Below, in pieces: positions 60,218 through 64,000 of a stretch of 64,000 nt of DNA. Under the pieces are notes generated by a model. The model was not told the DNA's origin and did no database searches. It worked only from the letters and a program-made list of their open reading frames with translations. Each line of letters begins with the position of its first letter. Position 1 is the stretch's first letter. The position numbers were made by a program, and so were the translations under genes. This DNA comes from FEN-1279 sp964400285 (GTDB lineage: Bacteria > Bacteroidota > Ignavibacteria > Tepidaquicellales > Tepidaquicellaceae), in the NCBI GenBank assembly GCA_964400285.1, contig CAYNTK010000006.1, positions 1 through 64,000 of the forward strand, read 5' to 3'.

Positions 60218-62707
60218 TTAAAATCCTACTTTCAGATTAAAAAATATATTTCTCTCTGCCGCAGGTATCCAGTTTGGAGCCCCATTCCAGTCAATACTTC
60301 CTGTAGTCTCATATAATCTGTCGAAAATATTGTTTACCTTGAGAGAAGCTTCGATAGATTTGAAATATCTGCTAAATTGTTTTGAGTTTACAAGCGGAAC
60401 AATATCGAGCGATACGCCAGCATTAAAAACAGTATAAGGATTTATAATTTTATCTACGTAACCGGTAACATTGCGGGCAGTAGGATTTTTTCTTTCGTTT
60501 TCTGAGTTATCGAGATACTGTTGCCCAATATATTGCATTGTGATATAAGCACTCAAACCAAAATCGGAATTGAAATTAAGAGAAAGATTTCCGATGATTT
60601 GCGGATTCAATAAAATTTTATTATCCGAATAATCGTTACCATAAATTACATTCCCAAGAGAGTCCACTCCGTTTATTTCCCTGTATTCTTTAAAATAGTT
60701 ATCCGATAAACTTAAATTTCCACTTAAAGTTAAAATAGGATTTTTATATTTTATACCGCTATATATTTGAGCCACTAAATCGTATTCAAATTCAAATTCT
60801 ATTCCCTGATGAACCGATTTTCCCGCATTTCCGTTAATCGGCTGACCGACGTTATCGAGCTGACCGTTGTTAACGATTTCATTAGTGAAATTCATTCGGT
60901 AAAAATTTAAATTGGCTTTGAGTAAATTTGTACTATACCCGAAACCAAGCTCGAAGTTAGTCATCTCTTCGGGTTTTACAAGAGGGTCGGAATAGGTCAG
61001 AGTAAGAGTATCGATAACTCTGAAGTTTGGTCTCGAGTAAGGACTTTCCGCATCGTAAATATCTTTCAAACGCGGTTCTCTTCTTGCCATAGATACATTT
61101 GCAAATACACGGAAATCATTATTAATATTGTAATTCAGCCCCAAACGCGGAGTAAAAAAACTATAATCAACGTCGAATTTATAAGGTTTAAATACATCTT
61201 TATCAATCGAATACCTGTGAAATGCAAATTGCACACCCGCCATAGCAGTAAGTTTTTTTGTTAAACTGAAAATTTCATTTGCATAAACGGAAAATGTTTT
61301 CTTTTTTCCTTCGTAATAATAGTACCTGTAATTATCTTTTATTCCCGATGGTAAAGCATTTCCAAAAGCAATCTCACCGTAATGTTCGGAGTTGTGCAGA
61401 CGCACTTCTCCTCCGATAACGAGATTTCCTTTATCATTCGAATGCCGCCATTGAATTTTCGGATACCAGCCGTAATCATTGTTATTTACAAATAAATTTA
61501 CAACCATGTCACTTCTGTAAATCTGATATCCCCGGGTTGAATCGTAAACCAATGTTCCGTTGGGATTGCGGAGATAATATTTAGAATTAAATACATTTGA
61601 ATCGCGAGTATAAAAATAAGGTAGACGGAAATACGAAAAATCATATCCGTAGTCAATAGGAAAGTTTGTAACGAAATAACCCTCGCCTCTCATATAATTA
61701 AAAGTATTCGAGATGTATAAATTTTTTGTCGCCTGAAGATTATAAACCAATTCATAATGTGGCTGGTTATAATTATCCGTTTCGTTCGGATAATTTAGTG
61801 GATTGTATTTTCTGTCTTTTTTCCGGTCGCCCGTAATTTTTCCGTCGAGGTAATCTTTTGTAACACCGTAATATGCAAGATGATTTTTAATTGGCGAACC
61901 GTAGAAGTTAAATTTCAAAACTGATTTTTCCCCAAACATCTTCCCCGCACTCAAAAAATAAGACCAGTGGTCAGACCAGGATAAATCTCTATAGCCGTCT
62001 GATTTTGTTTTGGAGAATTTTCCGTAAAGCCCGAAACCGCTCGATAGCAAGCCCGAAGAATATTCAAAAGAATAACGTTTTGAATTATAATCTCCATAAC
62101 CTGCGTTTATGTTGATGAATTTATTTTTAAAATAGTCCAGAGTTTGAATGTTAATTACTCCGCCTATACTCGAAGTTCCGTATAATGCTGTACCAATACC
62201 TCTCTGGAGCTGTATGCTTTCAACCGAAGAGGTAATGTCGGATAAATCCACCCAGTAAACTTGGTGGTCTTCTGCATCGTTTTGCGGAGTTCCGTTTACA
62301 AGGATAGCAATTCTTTTCTGGTCGAAACCGCGAATTGAAAAATACGAATACCCGATTGAAGCTCCGGATTCGGAATATGCATTTATATTAGTACTACCGT
62401 TTATAAACATTGGCAGGTCCTGCACCCAGTATCTTTTTTCAATCGTTTCACGTTTTATGTTTTCGAATGTAATAGGAGTTAATCTATCTACGCCTCTCAA
62501 TGCATCAACTTCAATCGTCTGGGTTTTGTATTCGTTGGTATCTAAATCTTGTGACCTTGTTTCGTCAATGAATAATGAGTAATGAATAATGAATAATAAG
62601 AGCGTGAACAGTGAAACGCTTTTTAATTCTAAATTCTTAATTCTTAATTCTTCATTCTTCATGGTTTTCTTTATGTCAGCAAAATTAGCTGAATTTTTCT
62701 TCTCCAT
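60218..62707 (-). CDS. TonB-dependent outer-membrane receptor under TPP riboswitch control
   Basis: 829 aa. An N-terminal plug domain (about 60-190) with SIRGFDQKRIAILVNGTPQN, VESIQLQRGIGTALYGTSS and GGVINIQT, then a 22-strand-type barrel ending NIFFNLKVGF with a terminal Phe. TonB receptors import scarce ligands using proton-motive force. A TPP riboswitch with its terminator lies directly upstream, so the likely ligand is thiamine, a thiamine phosphate or a precursor (compare the omr1 receptors predicted in Bacteroidetes). The N-terminal 60 residues, including the signal peptide, come from repeat sequence (62566-62662). A second start at ATG 62662 is possible (814 aa). A tandem paralogue lies upstream. 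Confidence 0.93.
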   Translation of the reverse strand: MEKKNSANFADIKKTMKNEELRIKNLELKSVSLFTLLLFIIHYSLFIDETRSQDLDTNEYKTQTIEVDALRGVDRLTPITFENIKRETIEKRYWVQDLPMFINGSTNINAYSESGASIGYSYFSIRGFDQKRIAILVNGTPQNDAEDHQVYWVDLSDITSSVESIQLQRGIGTALYGTSSIGGVINIQTLDYFKNKFININAGYGDYNSKRYSFEYSSGLLSSGFGLYGKFSKTKSDGYRDLSWSDHWSYFLSAGKMFGEKSVLKFNFYGSPIKNHLAYYGVTKDYLDGKITGDRKKDRKYNPLNYPNETDNYNQPHYELVYNLQATKNLYISNTFNYMRGEGYFVTNFPIDYGYDFSYFRLPYFYTRDSNVFNSKYYLRNPNGTLVYDSTRGYQIYRSDMVVNLFVNNNDYGWYPKIQWRHSNDKGNLVIGGEVRLHNSEHYGEIAFGNALPSGIKDNYRYYYYEGKKKTFSVYANEIFSLTKKLTAMAGVQFAFHRYSIDKDVFKPYKFDVDYSFFTPRLGLNYNINNDFRVFANVSMARREPRLKDIYDAESPYSRPNFRVIDTLTLTYSDPLVKPEEMTNFELGFGYSTNLLKANLNFYRMNFTNEIVNNGQLDNVGQPINGNAGKSVHQGIEFEFEYDLVAQIYSGIKYKNPILTLSGNLSLSDNYFKEYREINGVDSLGNVIYGNDYSDNKILLNPQIIGNLSLNFNSDFGLSAYITMQYIGQQYLDNSENERKNPTARNVTGYVDKIINPYTVFNAGVSLDIVPLVNSKQFSRYFKSIEASLKVNNIFDRLYETTGSIDWNGAPNWIPAAERNIFFNLKVGF
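62566..62662 (-). repeat. low-complexity repeat encoding the receptor signal peptide
   Basis: Two repeat tracts inside the reading frame: ATTCTTAATTCTTAATTC-type units (about 62626-62660), which encode MKNEELRIKNLELK, and AATAATGAGTAATGAATAATG units (about 62569-62600), which encode the hydrophobic core LLLFIIHYSLFI. Both are the kind of degenerate direct repeats usually found between genes in this group, here captured as coding sequence for a signal peptide. Confidence 0.7.
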
Positions 62708-62724
62708 AGTTTTTGATAGATAAT

Positions 62725-62780
62725 AAAAAAACGCTTAAACCTTTCTTGAACCTGATAAAACAAAGAAAAATTTAAGCGTT
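62725..62780 (-). terminator. riboswitch expression-platform terminator
   Basis: Read on the minus strand, AACGCTTAAA (62780-62771) and TTTAAGCGTT (62739-62730) form a perfect 10-base stem followed by a T run (62729-62725). The 31-base loop contains ATCAGGTTC (62756-62748), the exact complement of GAACCTGAT in the TPP aptamer. Pairing of the two would form an antiterminator. It lies between the aptamer and the receptor start codon, as expected for transcriptional control. Confidence 0.85.
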
Positions 62781-62784
62781 AGAA

Positions 62785-62880
62785 ATACATTTGTAGTTTC
62801 CTACGGCGGCATTACCCGCATCAGGTTCTATGGGTGTTGTCTCAGCCTTTCTCGTACGAGTAAAAGCACCCCAATACAGC
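62785..62880 (-). ncRNA. TPP (THI-box) riboswitch
   Basis: On the minus strand the conserved aptamer elements appear in order: GGGGTGC (62872-62866), a CTCG/CGAG P3 hairpin, GGCTGAGA (62847-62840), ACCC (62834-62831), GAACCTGAT (62828-62820), then GCGGGTAATGCCGC (P5 stem) and GTAGG. A P1 closure TGTA...TACA is present at the ends. It precedes the receptor gene at 60218-62707 and would repress it when TPP is abundant. Confidence 0.93.
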
Positions 62881-62902
62881 TTTATGCAAAAAGAACTATT
62901 CA

Positions 62903-62931
62903 AAATTATTAACAATGAATATAACTTACAA
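62903..62931 (-). promoter_or_regulatory. candidate promoter of the riboswitch transcript
   Basis: On the minus strand TTGTAA (62931-62926), a 17-base spacer, and TAATTT (62908-62903). The expected start near 62895 is just upstream of the aptamer (62880). The same DNA also reads TAATTTTG, a Bacteroidetes-type -7 element. Confidence 0.5.
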
Positions 62932-62973
62932 GGGAATAAATATATTTTTAAGTTATCCCTGAAATACCCAAGT

Positions 62974-64000
62974 TTAAAATCCTGCTTTTAAATTAAGAAA
63001 ATAATTTCTGTCTGCGGCGGGTATCCAGTTTGGAACACCCTTCTGGTCGACTCCACCGTAAGTTTCATAGATTCTATCGAAGATATTATTTACCTTCAAT
63101 GAGATTTCGAGAGATTTGAAATATTTATTTACTGTATGCGATTTTATAAGCGGGACGAAATCGAGCGATATTCCTGTATTAAAGACCGCATAAGGTTTTA
63201 TATCCTTATCTATGTAACCTTTTACCTTTCGGACCGTAGAATCTTTTCTTTCGTTTTCTGAATTATCGAGATATTGTTTACCTATATATTGTAAAGAGAT
63301 ATAAACAGATAAGCCGAACTCGGAATACAAACCCAGCGAAAGGTTTCCGATTATTTGTGGAGTAAGCATAATCTGGTTACCCGAATAATCTTTTCCCTTA
63401 ATAATATTTCCGAGCGTATCCACCCCCAGAGTTTCTATATATTCCACAAAATAATTATCCGATAAATTAAGATTTCCGCTTATATTCAAAAAAGTATTAT
63501 TTTTAAAAAATTTTCTTAAAAGCTTTGAAAACAAACTACATTCCACTTCTGCCTCGATACCGCGATGGATGGTTCTTCCGGCGTTTCCATAAACAGGCTC
63601 TCCAATATTATTGAGCATACCACTATTCACAATTTCGTTTTTATAATCCATATAGTAGAAATTCAAATTGGATTTAAAAAATTCGTTTTTATATCCTGCT
63701 CCGAATTCGTAATCTGTTAACTCTTCATACTGCACAAGAGGATCGGAATAAACCTTGTTAATGGTATCTACAACTTTTAGATTTGGTCTTGAGTTTGGGC
63801 TATCGGCATCATAAAAATCTTTCAATCGAGGTTCACGTCTTGCAAGACAAACGCTCGAATATACTTTTATATTGTCGTTAAAATTATAATTAAACCCAAC
63901 CCTTGAGGTAAGGAATTTATACTCGGCACCAAAATTATAATTTTTAAATGCATCATTTTCTATCGAATATTTGTGATAGGTAAACTGCACTCCTGCCATT
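62974..64000 (-). CDS. partial TonB-dependent receptor, tandem paralogue
   Basis: The C-terminal 342 or so codons of a second TonB receptor; the 5' part lies beyond the window. Its sequence aligns collinearly with the last part of the 60218-62707 receptor: MAGVQF, ARREPRLKD, NENEIV-like loops, GNLSLSDNYF/GNLNLSDNYF, SLKVNNIFDR and the terminal NLKAGF versus NLKVGF. They are therefore recent-to-moderate tandem duplicates. The riboswitch lies downstream of this copy, so it controls the other receptor; whether this copy has its own aptamer upstream cannot be seen. The apparent Met at the window edge is internal, not the start. Confidence 0.93.
   Translation of the reverse strand, partial: MAGVQFTYHKYSIENDAFKNYNFGAEYKFLTSRVGFNYNFNDNIKVYSSVCLARREPRLKDFYDADSPNSRPNLKVVDTINKVYSDPLVQYEELTDYEFGAGYKNEFFKSNLNFYYMDYKNEIVNSGMLNNIGEPVYGNAGRTIHRGIEAEVECSLFSKLLRKFFKNNTFLNISGNLNLSDNYFVEYIETLGVDTLGNIIKGKDYSGNQIMLTPQIIGNLSLGLYSEFGLSVYISLQYIGKQYLDNSENERKDSTVRKVKGYIDKDIKPYAVFNTGISLDFVPLIKSHTVNKYFKSLEISLKVNNIFDRIYETYGGVDQKGVPNWIPAADRNYFLNLKAGF

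Noticed and set aside
62445..62453. GTTTCACGT, another parS-like half site
   Set aside because: The second half is TTTAT; not palindromic, and it is within the receptor coding sequence.
1..64000. tRNA, rRNA, CRISPR array, prophage or insertion sequence
   Set aside because: I scanned the intergenic gaps for T-arm-like motifs, regular spaced repeats and transposase or integrase frames and found none.

Overview
The window looks like the origin end of a chromosome from an AT-rich member of the Fibrobacteres-Chlorobi-Bacteroidetes group, most likely an Ignavibacteria or Kapabacteria-like lineage of Bacteroidota. Reasons: dnaA is the first gene and is preceded by a very AT-rich leader; three large secreted proteins end in type IX secretion (T9SS) sorting tails beginning NYPNPFNP or NFPNPFNP; there are Omp28-family and DUF6029-like envelope proteins; two TonB receptors are associated with a TPP riboswitch; and a four-subunit 2-oxoacid:ferredoxin oxidoreductase operon is present. 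TTG starts are frequent (dnaA, obg, parA and others) and Shine-Dalgarno motifs are mostly weak. I see no tRNA, rRNA, insertion sequence, prophage or CRISPR array.

Layout. 0-5 kb: putative oriC, dnaA, recN, a lipoprotein and an orphan single-domain response regulator with a pair of tiny overlapping membrane ORFs upstream of it. 5.5-10.5 kb (minus): mnmG, comM, der, with one perfect parS palindrome between mnmG and comM. 10.7-18.4 kb: a secreted subtilase carrying EF-hand-like loops, a double AbrB-fold protein, and an envelope gene run (TlpA thioredoxin, DUF6029-like barrel, Omp28-like lipoprotein, HhH plus beta-barrel protein). 18.4-25 kb (minus): a 700-base non-coding stretch with nested palindromes, an isolated nuoH, then a phosphoglucose/phosphomannose isomerase, ptsI and dnaG. 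25-29 kb: lipoate ligase and a STAND NTPase with TPRs. 29-40 kb: T9SS cargo proteins, an M42 peptidase, PPK2, a META-domain protein, and a decayed T9SS tail. 40-50 kb: an unknown gene coupled to obg, surE, citrate synthase, parA-parB, ridA, rpsT and a GH26-like glycosidase. 50-57 kb: HI0933-family flavoprotein, korDABC operon, TPR sensor kinase. 57-64 kb: deoxyribonucleotidase, tex, then two tandem TonB receptors with a TPP riboswitch between them.

How it fits together. Chromosome maintenance genes (dnaA, parA, parB, parS, mnmG, recN, dnaG) lie within 48 kb of the presumed origin. Central metabolism is represented by citrate synthase, Kor, lipoate ligase and a lone NuoH. The rest is largely cell-envelope and secretion biology. 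The most informative regulatory element is the TPP riboswitch: it has a clear intrinsic terminator whose loop is a perfect 9-base complement of a conserved aptamer strand, and it directly precedes a TonB receptor. That makes the receptor a likely thiamine or thiamine-precursor importer. The receptor's signal peptide is itself encoded by low-complexity repeat sequence of a kind normally seen between genes.
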